Source: Streptomyces bungoensis
GTDB lineage: Bacteria; Actinomycetota; Actinomycetes; Streptomycetales; Streptomycetaceae
Reading direction: 5' to 3'
Length of the DNA stretch: 64,000 nt
Assembly (NCBI RefSeq): GCF_001514215.1
Contig: NZ_KQ948866.1
Location: 124,001-188,000 of the forward strand
The notes beneath the pieces were generated by a model that was not told the origin of the DNA, made no database searches, and saw only the letters and a program-made list of their open reading frames with translations. Both the position numbers and the translations under genes were made by a program. This document shows positions 8,160 through 14,996 of this stretch, one piece after another (the first letter of the stretch is position 1; every line of letters starts with the position of its first letter).

Positions 8160-9146
8160 ATGTCGTTGTCGCAGCACGTCCCGGAGATCACGCACCGGCT
8201 GGTTCCCTCGCCGGCCGGCCGGATCCACCTCGTGGAGCAGGGGGCCGGTCCGCTGGTGCTGCTCGTGCACGGCTTCCCGGAGTCCTGGTACTCCTGGCGC
8301 CACCAGCTGCCGGTGCTGGCGGCGGCGGGATACCGGGCGGTCGCCGTCGACGTCCGGGGCTACGGCCGCTCCTCGAAGCCGGCCGCGACGGAGGCGTACC
8401 GGATGGCGGCGCTGGTGGAGGACAACGTCGCGGTGGTGCACGCCCTGGGCGAGGAGTCCGCGGTGGTCGTCGGCCACGACTGGGGCGCGACCATCGCCGC
8501 GAACTGCGCGCTGCTGAGGCCGGAGGTGTTCCGGGCGGTGGGGCTGCTGAGCGTTCCCTACACCCCGCGCGGCGGGCCGCGGCCCGGCGAACTCTTCGCC
8601 CGGATGGGCGGGGACGAGGAGTTCTACGTCTCGTACTTCCAGGAGCCGGGCCGCGCCGAGGCCGAGATCGAACCCGATGTGCGGGGCTGGCTCGCGGGCT
8701 TCTACGCGGCCCTGTCGGGCGACACCATGCCCGGGCCCGGCGCGCCCGATCCGCACTTCGTCGGCAAGGGCGGGACGCTGCGGGACCGGTTCCCCGGCGA
8801 CCGGCTGCCGGCCTGGCTCGGTGAGCGGGACCTCGACGTCTACGCCGGGGAGTTCGAGCGCACCGGTCTGACCGGGGCGCTGGGCCGCTACCGGAACATG
8901 GACCGCGACTGGGAGGACCTCGCCGCCTTCGACGGCGCCCCGATCACCCAGCCGTCCCTGTTCATCGGCGGCGGTCTGGACGCCTCCACGACCTGGCTGG
9001 CCGGCGCGATCGAGGCGTACCCGGTCACGCTGCCGGGCCTGGTCTCGTCGCACGTCCTCGACGGCTGCGGCCACTGGATCCAGCAGGAACGGCCCGCCGA
9101 GGTGAACCGGCTGCTGACCGACTGGCTCGCGGTGCTGCCCGGCTGA
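8160..9146 (+). CDS. Epoxide hydrolase-type alpha/beta hydrolase
   Basis: A 328-residue alpha/beta hydrolase. It has the oxyanion-hole motif HGFPESWYSWRHQ (epoxide hydrolase HGxP), nucleophile elbow VVGHDWGATIAA with Asp as nucleophile, a lid with YVSYFQEPG, and the catalytic His in DGCGHWIQQERP near the C-terminus. The Asp nucleophile and HGFPESW point to soluble epoxide hydrolases rather than esterases. The start ATG 8160 is preceded by TGGAGGAGA. It stands alone; the gene on its 5' side is divergent. Confidence 0.93.
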   Translation: MSLSQHVPEITHRLVPSPAGRIHLVEQGAGPLVLLVHGFPESWYSWRHQLPVLAAAGYRAVAVDVRGYGRSSKPAATEAYRMAALVEDNVAVVHALGEESAVVVGHDWGATIAANCALLRPEVFRAVGLLSVPYTPRGGPRPGELFARMGGDEEFYVSYFQEPGRAEAEIEPDVRGWLAGFYAALSGDTMPGPGAPDPHFVGKGGTLRDRFPGDRLPAWLGERDLDVYAGEFERTGLTGALGRYRNMDRDWEDLAAFDGAPITQPSLFIGGGLDASTTWLAGAIEAYPVTLPGLVSSHVLDGCGHWIQQERPAEVNRLLTDWLAVLPG

Positions 9147-9265
9147 CGGGACACGGTGCCAGGGGATACGCCCGGCGGAGACGTGGCGGAGCCCGGGAGT
9201 CGTATCCAGCTCCCGGGCCCCTGGGGATGCCACCCAATTGCGCACGCCGGCGGCGTTTAAGAGGA

Positions 9266-9378
9266 CGGATCAGTCATCATGCCGTCGTGTTCTTCCTTTG
9301 AACTACCGCACCGCGGGAGAGGTGCAGGCGAGAGTCGAACTCGCATCCGACGGCGTTCGTCCGGCCCCGTTCGATCCG
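9266..9378 (-). tRNA. Putative circularly permuted tRNA B (3' half before 5' half)
   Basis: On the minus strand the order is: anticodon-stem 3' strand GCCGTCG (9354-9348), GAT, T-arm GCGAG-TTCGACT-CTCGC (9344-9328), acceptor 3' strand CTGCACC (9327-9321), T (9320), a 7-nt linker (9319-9313), acceptor 5' strand GGTGCGG (9312-9306), TA, D-arm GTTC-AAAGGAA-GAAC (9303-9289), A, and anticodon-stem 5' strand CGACGGC (9287-9281). The acceptor strands pair over 7 bp with one G-U, the D-stem over 4 bp, the T-stem over 5 bp and the anticodon stem over up to 7 bp. The rebuilt molecule is about 72 nt without encoded CCA. TGATCCG (9272-9266) can also pair with CGGATCG (9378-9372), drawing the transcript ends together. 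The anticodon cannot be fixed. Normal order is excluded because the acceptor halves match only in permuted order. Confidence 0.65.
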
Positions 9379-9413
9379 GCGATCGGCGGCGATGCTGAGA
9401 CTGGAGCGAGAGT

Positions 9414-9531
9414 CTGAGATTGAGACGGCGTGCCTCTACCGGTTGGGCTACCCCGGCCTGTCGGTGGTGCTGCTGTGCCGGGGGAAGGATTCGAACCTTC
9501 ACTGTGACCGTTTCTTCAGGCTGAACCTCAG
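9414..9531 (-). tRNA. Putative circularly permuted tRNA A (3' half before 5' half)
   Basis: Minus strand order: ACGGT (9511-9507, anticodon-stem 3' strand), CACAGT, T-arm GAAGG-TTCGAAT-CCTTC (9500-9484), acceptor 3' strand CCCCGGC (9483-9477), discriminator A 9476, an 18-nt linker (9475-9458), acceptor 5' strand GCCGGGG (9457-9451), TA, D-arm GCCCAACCGGTAGAGGC (9448-9432) and GCCGT (9429-9425, anticodon-stem 5' strand). The acceptor pairs perfectly over 7 bp. Beyond the anticodon stem, CTCAATCTCAG (9424-9414) pairs with CTGAGGTTCAG (9531-9521) at 10 of 11 positions. That leaves a 9-nt bulge, CCTGAAGAA (9520-9512), which contains CTGAAGA, a classical Phe-type loop with anticodon GAA. Rebuilt length about 76 nt. 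CCA is not encoded. Not a normal tRNA: no matching 3' half lies downstream of GCCGGGG. Confidence 0.68.
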
Positions 9532-9589
9532 TGTCAGCTTGCGCTCATCGCGCGGACCGGTCCTCAGTCCGGCCCGCGCCTGTCGCGCA

Positions 9590-9611
9590 CCCCCGCGCTC
9601 GCACGCGGGGG
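9590..9611 (-). terminator. Hairpin after the 9640-10371 gene
   Basis: CCCCCGCG (9590-9597) and CGCGGGGG (9604-9611) form an 8-bp GC stem with a 6-nt loop, 29 nt past the stop of the minus-strand gene. It is probably an intrinsic terminator without a U-tract, as is common in Streptomyces. It would separate that gene from the tRNA-like unit downstream. Confidence 0.6.
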
Positions 9612-9639
9612 CGATCGTGGATGCTACCCGTGGCCGGTG

Positions 9640-10371
9640 TCAGCCGAACAGGTAGCCGAACACCGCGTCGCCGACCCGCTGGTCGGTGACCTCGGCGCCG
9701 TTGGCCTCCTCACGGGCGAACTTCACCGCCTGCTGGAGCTTCTCGACCCGCTCCACCAGCTCGTTCACCCGCCGTGCCGGAAGCGCTCCGGAGAACTTGA
9801 CGGTGGTCCAGTACCCGATGGGCACGTCCTCGTAGTACACCTCGACCTGGGCCGGGTGCTTCTCGGTCGCCTCCGCCTTCACGTGGTTGCGCGGGACCTT
9901 CTTCGTGCGGATCGTGCGGACCGGGTCCGTCTTCCACCAGTCCGTCGACGGGTCGTGGGACCAGGACTCGGCGGCGTCGAGGGTGGGGAGCTTCCTGACG
10001 AACGTGTGCAGGTCGGTGAGCTGTTTCTCCAGGAAGAGGAGGTAGCTGACCGGGACGTCGGCGACGATCGTGCGGCCGTCGACCGTGACGTCCGCGCGGG
10101 CCGCGCAGTTCGCCCAGTCCTTGGTGGCGGTCACGTCGAAGAGGCGGGTGAGCGACGCGGACATCTCCCGCAGCACGTCCTCCGCCTGCACCTGCACGCG
10201 CGTGGACTCGGGCGGCAGCTGCTCGCCCTCCTCGTCCTTCGGCTGGTACGTGCGCGAGATGCCGGCCAGCAGAGCCGGCTTCTGCACCTTGTGGTGCGCG
10301 GCGGTGATGTCCTGGAGCGACTTGCTCTTGACACCCTTCTCGACAGCGATGATCTGGTTCAGTCTCGCCAC
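9640..10371 (-). CDS. Phage-like protein of unknown function (DUF7873-like)
   Basis: A 243-residue protein starting at GTG 10371, with GGGGGAG upstream, reading VARLNQIIAVEKGVKSKSL. It is mostly alpha/beta with segments SRTYQPKDEEGEQLPPES, VADVPVSYLLFLEKQLTDL and VPIGYWTTVKFSGALPARR. I recognise this as a family seen both in actinobacterial genomes and in actinobacteriophages, with no known activity (recalled from experience, not searched). It lies immediately upstream of the permuted tRNA-like unit on the same strand, which hints at a phage-derived remnant. No membrane segment or signal peptide is seen. Confidence 0.7.
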   Translation of the reverse strand: MARLNQIIAVEKGVKSKSLQDITAAHHKVQKPALLAGISRTYQPKDEEGEQLPPESTRVQVQAEDVLREMSASLTRLFDVTATKDWANCAARADVTVDGRTIVADVPVSYLLFLEKQLTDLHTFVRKLPTLDAAESWSHDPSTDWWKTDPVRTIRTKKVPRNHVKAEATEKHPAQVEVYYEDVPIGYWTTVKFSGALPARRVNELVERVEKLQQAVKFAREEANGAEVTDQRVGDAVFGYLFG

Positions 10372-10451
10372 TTCGGCTCCCCCTTCGAACAGGTGGGAAC
10401 GTACCCGAGTGGCTCGAACGCCCGCACTCCCTTTTTCCCGGGAGGCAGGCC

Positions 10452-11030
10452 TCACGCGCTTCGGCGGCGCAGCGTCAGCCAGGTGGGTCCGGCCGTCCTG
10501 CCGCACTCCTCCGTGGCCCGTAGTTCGACCAGGTCGGGGAAGCGGGCGCGCAGTTCCGACTCCAGGCGGGCGTGGAGGGTGAAGCCGGCCGCAGGGCAGT
10601 GGGCGCAGGCGCCCGCCATGTGGACCTCGGCCTGCCGGTCGTGGGCGGAGGCGATCGTCACTTCGCCGCCGTGGGAGCGGATGTAGTCGCCGACGGGGCC
10701 GTCCAGGACGTCCCGGAGGGCGGCGCGCAGCAGGTCGTCCTCGGTGACCGCGCCGGCCGGCCGCCACCGGTCGGGGTGGTGCAGGGCGGCGCCGAGCGCG
10801 TCGCGTACCCGGGCTCCGGTGCCGGACCAGGTGTGGCCGTCGGCGAGCCGGATGACCACGGCCTGCGTCTCCACCTCGATGGAGGCGATGCCGTCGGAGC
10901 CGAGCAGCTTCCCGAGTTCGTCGGGGGCCTCGGCGATCTCCCCGACGACCGGGAGGGTGCCGGCGGGGATCACCCAGCGGACGGTCTGCGGGTCGGTGGT
11001 GGCCTCGGGGTGCATGGGGACGAGGCTCAT
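10452..11030 (-). CDS. NifU-like Fe-S scaffold domain protein in the feo operon
   Basis: A 192-residue protein. The N-terminal half has a Scaffold Nfu/NifU N-like region (VRWVIPAGTLPVVGEIAEAP ... IASIEVETQAVVIRLADGH) and the C-terminal half a NifU domain with HMAGACAHCPAAGFTLHARLE, where Cys-x-x-Cys would bind an Fe-S cluster. ATG 11030 overlaps the FeoB stop as ATGA, so the genes are translationally coupled. In this operon it takes the place often held by FeoC. Inference: it may assemble or sense Fe-S clusters from imported Fe(II). Confidence 0.85.
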   Translation of the reverse strand: MSLVPMHPEATTDPQTVRWVIPAGTLPVVGEIAEAPDELGKLLGSDGIASIEVETQAVVIRLADGHTWSGTGARVRDALGAALHHPDRWRPAGAVTEDDLLRAALRDVLDGPVGDYIRSHGGEVTIASAHDRQAEVHMAGACAHCPAAGFTLHARLESELRARFPDLVELRATEECGRTAGPTWLTLRRRSA

Positions 11031-12967
11031 GCCAGCAGTCCCACGACGGTGTGCGTGAGGAAGGCCATCGTCCAGGCCAGGACGAACATGTAGCCGAAGG
11101 CGACCGCGGGCCATCTCCACGAGCCGGTCTCGCGGCGCATGACACCGATGGTGGACATGCACTGCAGCGCGTAGAGGAAGAAGACCAGCAGGGCGGCCGT
11201 CGTGGCCGGGGTGAACAGCTTCTGTCCCTGGTGCGGGCCGTCGGTGTAGGTCATGTGGGCCAGGGTCTTGGCCGGCTGGTCGGGGTTCTGGGCGGCGGCG
11301 ACCTGGCCGAGGGTGGCGACGAACACCTCGCGGGCGGACAGGGAGCCCAGCACGCCGACGTTGATCCGCCAGTCGAAGCCGAGGGGTTCGAAGACGGGCT
11401 CCATGGCGTGGCCGATGCCGGCGGCGTAGCTGTGGTTGACCTCGTAGGCCGAGACGGCGGTCCGGTCGGCCGGGTTCACCCCGGCGGAGCGCAGCTGCGC
11501 GTCGCTGTGCGTGGGCAGGCTGAGGAGCAGCCACAGCGCGACGGTGACGAGCAGGATGATCCGGCCGACCTTCTGCAGGAAGCCCTTGCAGGCGCTCCAC
11601 ATGGCCTCGGCCACCGTGCGCGGCCGCGGCATCCGGTAGGACGGCATCTCCATGTAGAACGGCAGGACCGGGCCGCTCCGGCTGCTGAACCGTTTGAAGA
11701 CCCAGGCCGTCGCCATGGCGGAGACGGCGCCGAGCAGGTACAGGGCGAACATGACGACGCCCTGGGCGCCGAACGGGCCGACCGTGGTGCCGGGGCCCAC
11801 CAGCAGGCCGGTCAGCAGGACGTAGACCGTCAGGCGCGCCGAGCAGGTCATCAGCGGCGCGGCCATCATGGTCGCGAAGCGGTCCTTGGCGGAGGGCAGG
11901 GAGCGGGTGGCCATGATGCCGGGGATGGCGCAGGCGAGGGAGGAGAGCAGGGCGACGAACGCCCGGCCCTCCAGGCCCGCCTTGGCCATGATCCGGTCCA
12001 TGAGGAAGGCCGCGCGGGAGAGGTAGCCGCTGCCCTCCAGCACCGAGATCATGAGGAACAGCAGGGCGATCTGCGGGAGGAAGACCACCACCCCGCCGAC
12101 GCCGCCGATCAGGGCGTTGCCGAGGAAGCCGGCGAGCAGCGGGTTGGAGACGTAGTCGGTGACCAGCGTGCCGAGCCAGTCGAAGACGCTCTGCACCGCG
12201 TCCTGCAGCGGTGCGGCGACGGTGAAGATGATCTGGAAGAACGCGAACATGGTCGCGAAGAAGACGAGGGTGCCCCACAGCGGGTGCAGCAGGACGGCGT
12301 CGATGCGCCGCGTGCGGTGGTCGGCCTCGGGGACCTCGTAGGCCGCGCTCCGCAGCAGCGACTCCACCCAGGCGCGCCGTTGCGAGGGGTCGGTGGGGGG
12401 CGGGAGGACCGGCCGCTCCCAGGCGGCCGGGTCGAGCAGCATGGACTGCAGCTGCGCCAGGTCGTTGCGGGACCCGCTGGTCACCCCGATGACCGGCACG
12501 CCCAGCGCGCGGCGGAGGGCGGCGACGTCGAGGGTGCCGCCGCGGCGGGTCAGTTCGTCGCGGAAGGTGAGGACGACGCAGAGGGGCAGGCCGGTCTGCA
12601 TGACCTGGGCGAGCAGGCCGAGGGAGCGGCGCAGCGTCGTCGCGTCGATCGTGACGAGGATGGCGTCCGGGGTGCCGAGTTCCGGGTTGTCCGGGTCCAG
12701 TACGTCGGCGACGACCTGCTCGTCGGGGCTGATCGGGTCGAGGCTGTAGGTGCCGGGCAGGTCCTCGATGACCACTTCGTGCTCGCCGACGCGGGCCGTG
12801 CCCTCGTAGCGGGCGACGGTCACCCCGGGGTAGTTCCCGGTCTTGGTCCGCAGGCCGGTCAGGGCGTTGAACAGCGTGCTCTTGCCCGAGTTCGGGCTGC
12901 CGACGAGGGCCAGCCGGTTCGTGCCGGTGACCGTCCGGGTCGCCGCCGGACCGCAGTGGCCGCTCAT
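11027..12967 (-). CDS. feoB: Ferrous iron transport GTPase/permease FeoB
   Basis: A 646-residue protein. The N-terminal G domain has G1 GSPNSGKST (residues 23-31), G2 region NYPGVTVARYEG and G3 DLPGTYSL. The expected G4 NxxD is replaced by LTFRDE, which is unusual. After residue ~230 there are two Gate domains and FeoB_C with about 10 membrane segments (for example LVFFATMFAFFQIIFTVAAP and GVGGVVVFLPQIALLFLMIS). It imports Fe(II) across the plasma membrane. It overlaps feoA (ATGA at 12967-12964) and the NifU-like gene, and the operon sits behind an iron box. Confidence 0.95.
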   Translation of the reverse strand: MSGHCGPAATRTVTGTNRLALVGSPNSGKSTLFNALTGLRTKTGNYPGVTVARYEGTARVGEHEVVIEDLPGTYSLDPISPDEQVVADVLDPDNPELGTPDAILVTIDATTLRRSLGLLAQVMQTGLPLCVVLTFRDELTRRGGTLDVAALRRALGVPVIGVTSGSRNDLAQLQSMLLDPAAWERPVLPPPTDPSQRRAWVESLLRSAAYEVPEADHRTRRIDAVLLHPLWGTLVFFATMFAFFQIIFTVAAPLQDAVQSVFDWLGTLVTDYVSNPLLAGFLGNALIGGVGGVVVFLPQIALLFLMISVLEGSGYLSRAAFLMDRIMAKAGLEGRAFVALLSSLACAIPGIMATRSLPSAKDRFATMMAAPLMTCSARLTVYVLLTGLLVGPGTTVGPFGAQGVVMFALYLLGAVSAMATAWVFKRFSSRSGPVLPFYMEMPSYRMPRPRTVAEAMWSACKGFLQKVGRIILLVTVALWLLLSLPTHSDAQLRSAGVNPADRTAVSAYEVNHSYAAGIGHAMEPVFEPLGFDWRINVGVLGSLSAREVFVATLGQVAAAQNPDQPAKTLAHMTYTDGPHQGQKLFTPATTAALLVFFLYALQCMSTIGVMRRETGSWRWPAVAFGYMFVLAWTMAFLTHTVVGLLA

Positions 12968-13266
12968 GCCATGCGCCGCACGTGGATGCCGGCCGCCTGG
13001 ACTCTGCGCAGCGCCACCTCGTACTCCGCGACCTGGAAGACGACGGGGTCGCCGAGCGGCGCCTTCCGCAGCACCGTGACCTCGGCGCCGGGGGCGAAGC
13101 CGAGGTCGAACAGACGGCGTGCGGTGCTCGGCTCGACCGCCTCGTCGATGGCGGTCACCCGGCCGCTCGTCCCGGGACGGAGGTCGGCCAGTCGCGCGTC
13201 CGGCGCGGGCACCGCCGGTACGGACGCGTCGGCCTTCTGGCGCTCACCCACCTGCACTGAGAGCAT
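12964..13266 (-). CDS. feoA: FeoA, SH3-like partner of FeoB
   Basis: A 100-residue protein with the FeoA core: ARLADLRPGTSGRVTAIDE, then STARRLFDLGFAPGAEVTVLRKAPLGDPVVFQV and a C-terminal AEYEVALRRVQAAGI. It is cytoplasmic and assists FeoB. I chose ATG 13266 because GAGG lies 7 nt upstream; ATG 13272 is also possible. First gene of feoA-feoB-nifU-like, each overlapping the next by 4 nt. The iron box at 13303-13321 lies 37 bp upstream. Confidence 0.92.
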   Translation of the reverse strand: MLSVQVGERQKADASVPAVPAPDARLADLRPGTSGRVTAIDEAVEPSTARRLFDLGFAPGAEVTVLRKAPLGDPVVFQVAEYEVALRRVQAAGIHVRRMA

Positions 13267-13302
13267 CGGCATCCTCAACCACGCGATCATCTGGACAGCA
13301 GC

Positions 13303-13321
13303 TAAGGGAAGGCTAACCTTT
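13303..13321. promoter_or_regulatory. Iron box (DmdR/IdeR-type operator) for feoAB
   Basis: TAAGGGAAGGCTAACCTTT matches 14 of 19 positions of the actinobacterial DmdR1/IdeR consensus TTAGGTTAGGCTAACCTAA, including the conserved AGGCTAACCT core. It sits 37 bp before the feoA start, so Fe(II)-dependent repression of feoA-feoB-nifU-like is expected. Confidence 0.8.
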
Positions 13322-13425
13322 TCGTCCCGCAAGCAGCAATATCGCCCTGTCCACCCATTCGGCGCGGGAGCACGTGAGATGCGTGACACCGGCTCGGCCG
13401 AACGCGACCCGCCGGTGGCGGCGCC

Positions 13426-13818
13426 TCAGCCGCCTGCCAGGGCGACCAGCTTGACGAAGACGGCGCCGGGAGCGGTGTCGAGGTCCACGACCTCGTCGAG
13501 GTCCTCCGCCTGGCGGTCGCCCAGCAGGACGAAGAACCCGTTGGCCAGGAAGGCGTGCTCGGCGATCTCGGCCTGGCGCTCCCAGTCGATGCGGCGGGGC
13601 TCGCGGAGCCGGTGGCCGTCGAGTTCGGTCTCGGCGTCGTCGGGGCGGACGAGGCCGTGGAAGCGGTCGCCCGGGCGGGCGTTGTGCCGGGTGACCTCCT
13701 CGCGGACCCGCAGCCTGATCAGCTCGCGCACGGTCATCCGTGCGGGCTGCCCGGCGACCTGCCACTCGGCCGTCGCCCTGCCCGTCGTGGTCTCGTCCCG
13801 GAACGTCACGGTGGCCAT
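13426..13818 (-). CDS. Hypothetical protein
   Basis: Not recognised. A 130-residue acidic protein from MATVTFRDETTTGRA to VFVKLVALAGG. It has two halves: a beta-rich start with VAGQPARMTVRELIRLRVREEV, and a helical part with RQAEIAEHAFLANGFFVLLGDRQAEDLDEVVDL. No signal peptide, metal motif or catalytic motif is seen. ATG 13818 shares its A with the stop TGA of the remnant upstream (TGATG), so it was the downstream gene of a coupled pair whose first member is now truncated. It may no longer be expressed from its original promoter. Confidence 0.7.
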   Translation of the reverse strand: MATVTFRDETTTGRATAEWQVAGQPARMTVRELIRLRVREEVTRHNARPGDRFHGLVRPDDAETELDGHRLREPRRIDWERQAEIAEHAFLANGFFVLLGDRQAEDLDEVVDLDTAPGAVFVKLVALAGG

Positions 13819-14030
13819 CAGGCACCTCGCTCGATCTGCGCTCGGATGGACTCGTCGGTGATGCCGGCGTCGGCGGCCAGCAGGAACGCCTTGCTGAGGA
13901 TCAGGGAGAGCCGCTCGTCCTCGAAGGGCAGGAACACCTGGCCCTGCCCCGGTCGCCGGGCCGGGACGACGCACAGGTAGGCGCCGTCCGGTTCCATCAG
14001 GATGTTGGTCACCGGCGCGAAGAACTTCAG
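13818..14030 (-). pseudogene. C-terminal remnant of a gene truncated at its 5' end
   Basis: Coding-like sequence RSAALKFFAPVTNILMEPD ... VVPARRPGQGQVFLPFEDERL then ILSKAFLLAADAGITDESI ends at TGA 13818. Upstream of about 14030 the same frame turns into Trp/Cys/Arg-rich shadow sequence, because the other strand becomes coding. No good start with a ribosome site is seen; ATG 13997 has none. It therefore looks like the last ~70 residues of a larger protein whose 5' part was lost. The family is not certain. Confidence 0.55.
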
Positions 14031-14450
14031 CGCGGCCGAGCGCCGCAGGATCGACGCGTTCAACCGGGACGTCGAGCAGATGCGGCCGGGTAAGACGAAC
14101 CAGGTCCGCGGCTTCCAGCGGCAGTACAACGCGATCCCGCAGACCAGGCCGATCCGCGGCTACTCGCGCTACGACACGTGGTTCGCGCCCGGCTGCCAGG
14201 GTGGTCCGGCCGGCCAGGTGCCGCTCGCGGCCGCGGGCGACTGCGGCACCCGCGGGCCGCTCTACGACCGGGTCAACGGCTCGGGCCGCACCCTGAACGA
14301 GGCCAAGCGGATCCAGGCCGAGGCCCGGCGCCTCGACACCCGCGGCACCCTGCCGCGCGGCGGTCCGGCGGCGTGGACTTCACCACCCTGGTGATCGCCG
14401 CGGGTGCGGGTCTGGTGTGGTGGACGCGCAGGCGGCGCTCCGCCGCCTAG
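14031..14450 (+). pseudogene. C-terminal remnant with a frameshift and a terminal membrane segment
   Basis: The plus frame from about 14031 reads AAERRRIDAFNRDVEQ, then GFQRQYNAIPQTRPIRGY, SRYDTWFAPGCQGGPAG and LNEAKRIQAEARRLDTRG, which has real coding character with no start or ribosome site. Near 14370 the frame must shift by one base to read on into VDFTTLVIAAGAGLVWWTRRRR, a membrane segment with an Arg anchor that ends at TAG 14450. It is thus the 5'-truncated, frame-disrupted tail of a membrane-anchored protein. Alternatively GTG 14373 starts a separate 25-residue membrane peptide. Confidence 0.5.
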
Positions 14451-14471
14451 GCCGAAGGCCGGGTCGGGGCC

Positions 14472-14879
14472 TCACGCCTGCTGGGGGTGGGGCCCCGGCC
14501 CCTTCGCGCTCACGATCACGGCCGACGCCACGGCGGTCCCGGCCAGGCTGCCCATCATGACCAGCCCGACGCCGACCACGAAGAGGCCGCCGGCGTCGTC
14601 CGACCAGTCCCAGTAGGCGGCCGCGGTCAGGCCGAGCGTGGTGCCCAGCACGGCGCCCGTGACGTGGCGCCGGGAGGCCGCCCAGTACACGGACACGAGC
14701 AGCGTCAGCACCAGTCCGACCACCTGCCACGCCGCGTACGGTCCGCTCGTCGAGCCGTCGGGGTGGACGTCACGCTGCTGGTCCCAGCCCAGCCAGGCGG
14801 CCCACAGCGCGAGCGCCGCCCCGGCCGGCACGAGGAACGACAACACGTGGGAAACGGGATTCCGCGGTTCTTGGGTCAT
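14472..14879 (-). CDS. Small four-helix membrane protein
   Basis: A 135-residue protein of unknown family. Four hydrophobic segments are visible: HVLSFLVPAGAALALWAAWL, WQVVGLVLTLLVSVYWAA, VLGTTLGLTAAAYW and GLFVVGVGLVMMGSLAGTAV, with a short hydrophilic loop (QQRDVHPDGSTSGPY) after the first. No catalytic motif is seen. Begins MTQEPRNP at ATG 14879, alone and convergent with the remnant on its downstream side. Confidence 0.7.
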   Translation of the reverse strand: MTQEPRNPVSHVLSFLVPAGAALALWAAWLGWDQQRDVHPDGSTSGPYAAWQVVGLVLTLLVSVYWAASRRHVTGAVLGTTLGLTAAAYWDWSDDAGGLFVVGVGLVMMGSLAGTAVASAVIVSAKGPGPHPQQA

Positions 14880-14996
14880 GCCCCGAGCGTCGCGGGCGCG
14901 TCCGGCCCGGGACAGAGCGCAAGTACTCAGCCGGAACCGAGTACCCGGGCCCGTGGCCGATGGCCGGTGGACGGTGGCCGACGGACCGGTCGCGGG

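Noticed and set aside
7925..8191. N-terminal extension of the methyltransferase-like gene from 8191
   Set aside because: It overlaps the opposite epoxide hydrolase start and ATG 7924 has GAGGAGG directly upstream.
9321..9457. A normal intron-containing tRNA formed by 5' half GCCGGGG and downstream T-arm CTGCACC
   Set aside because: The acceptor strands do not pair (GCCGGGG versus CTGCACC), while each matches its upstream or downstream neighbour in rotated order.
9257..9502. 81-codon minus-strand ORF over the tRNA-like region
   Set aside because: Its translation contains phrases (VAQPVEA, VRLSP, VRILPPA) that are typical shadows of tRNA D- and T-arms, and there is no ribosome site.
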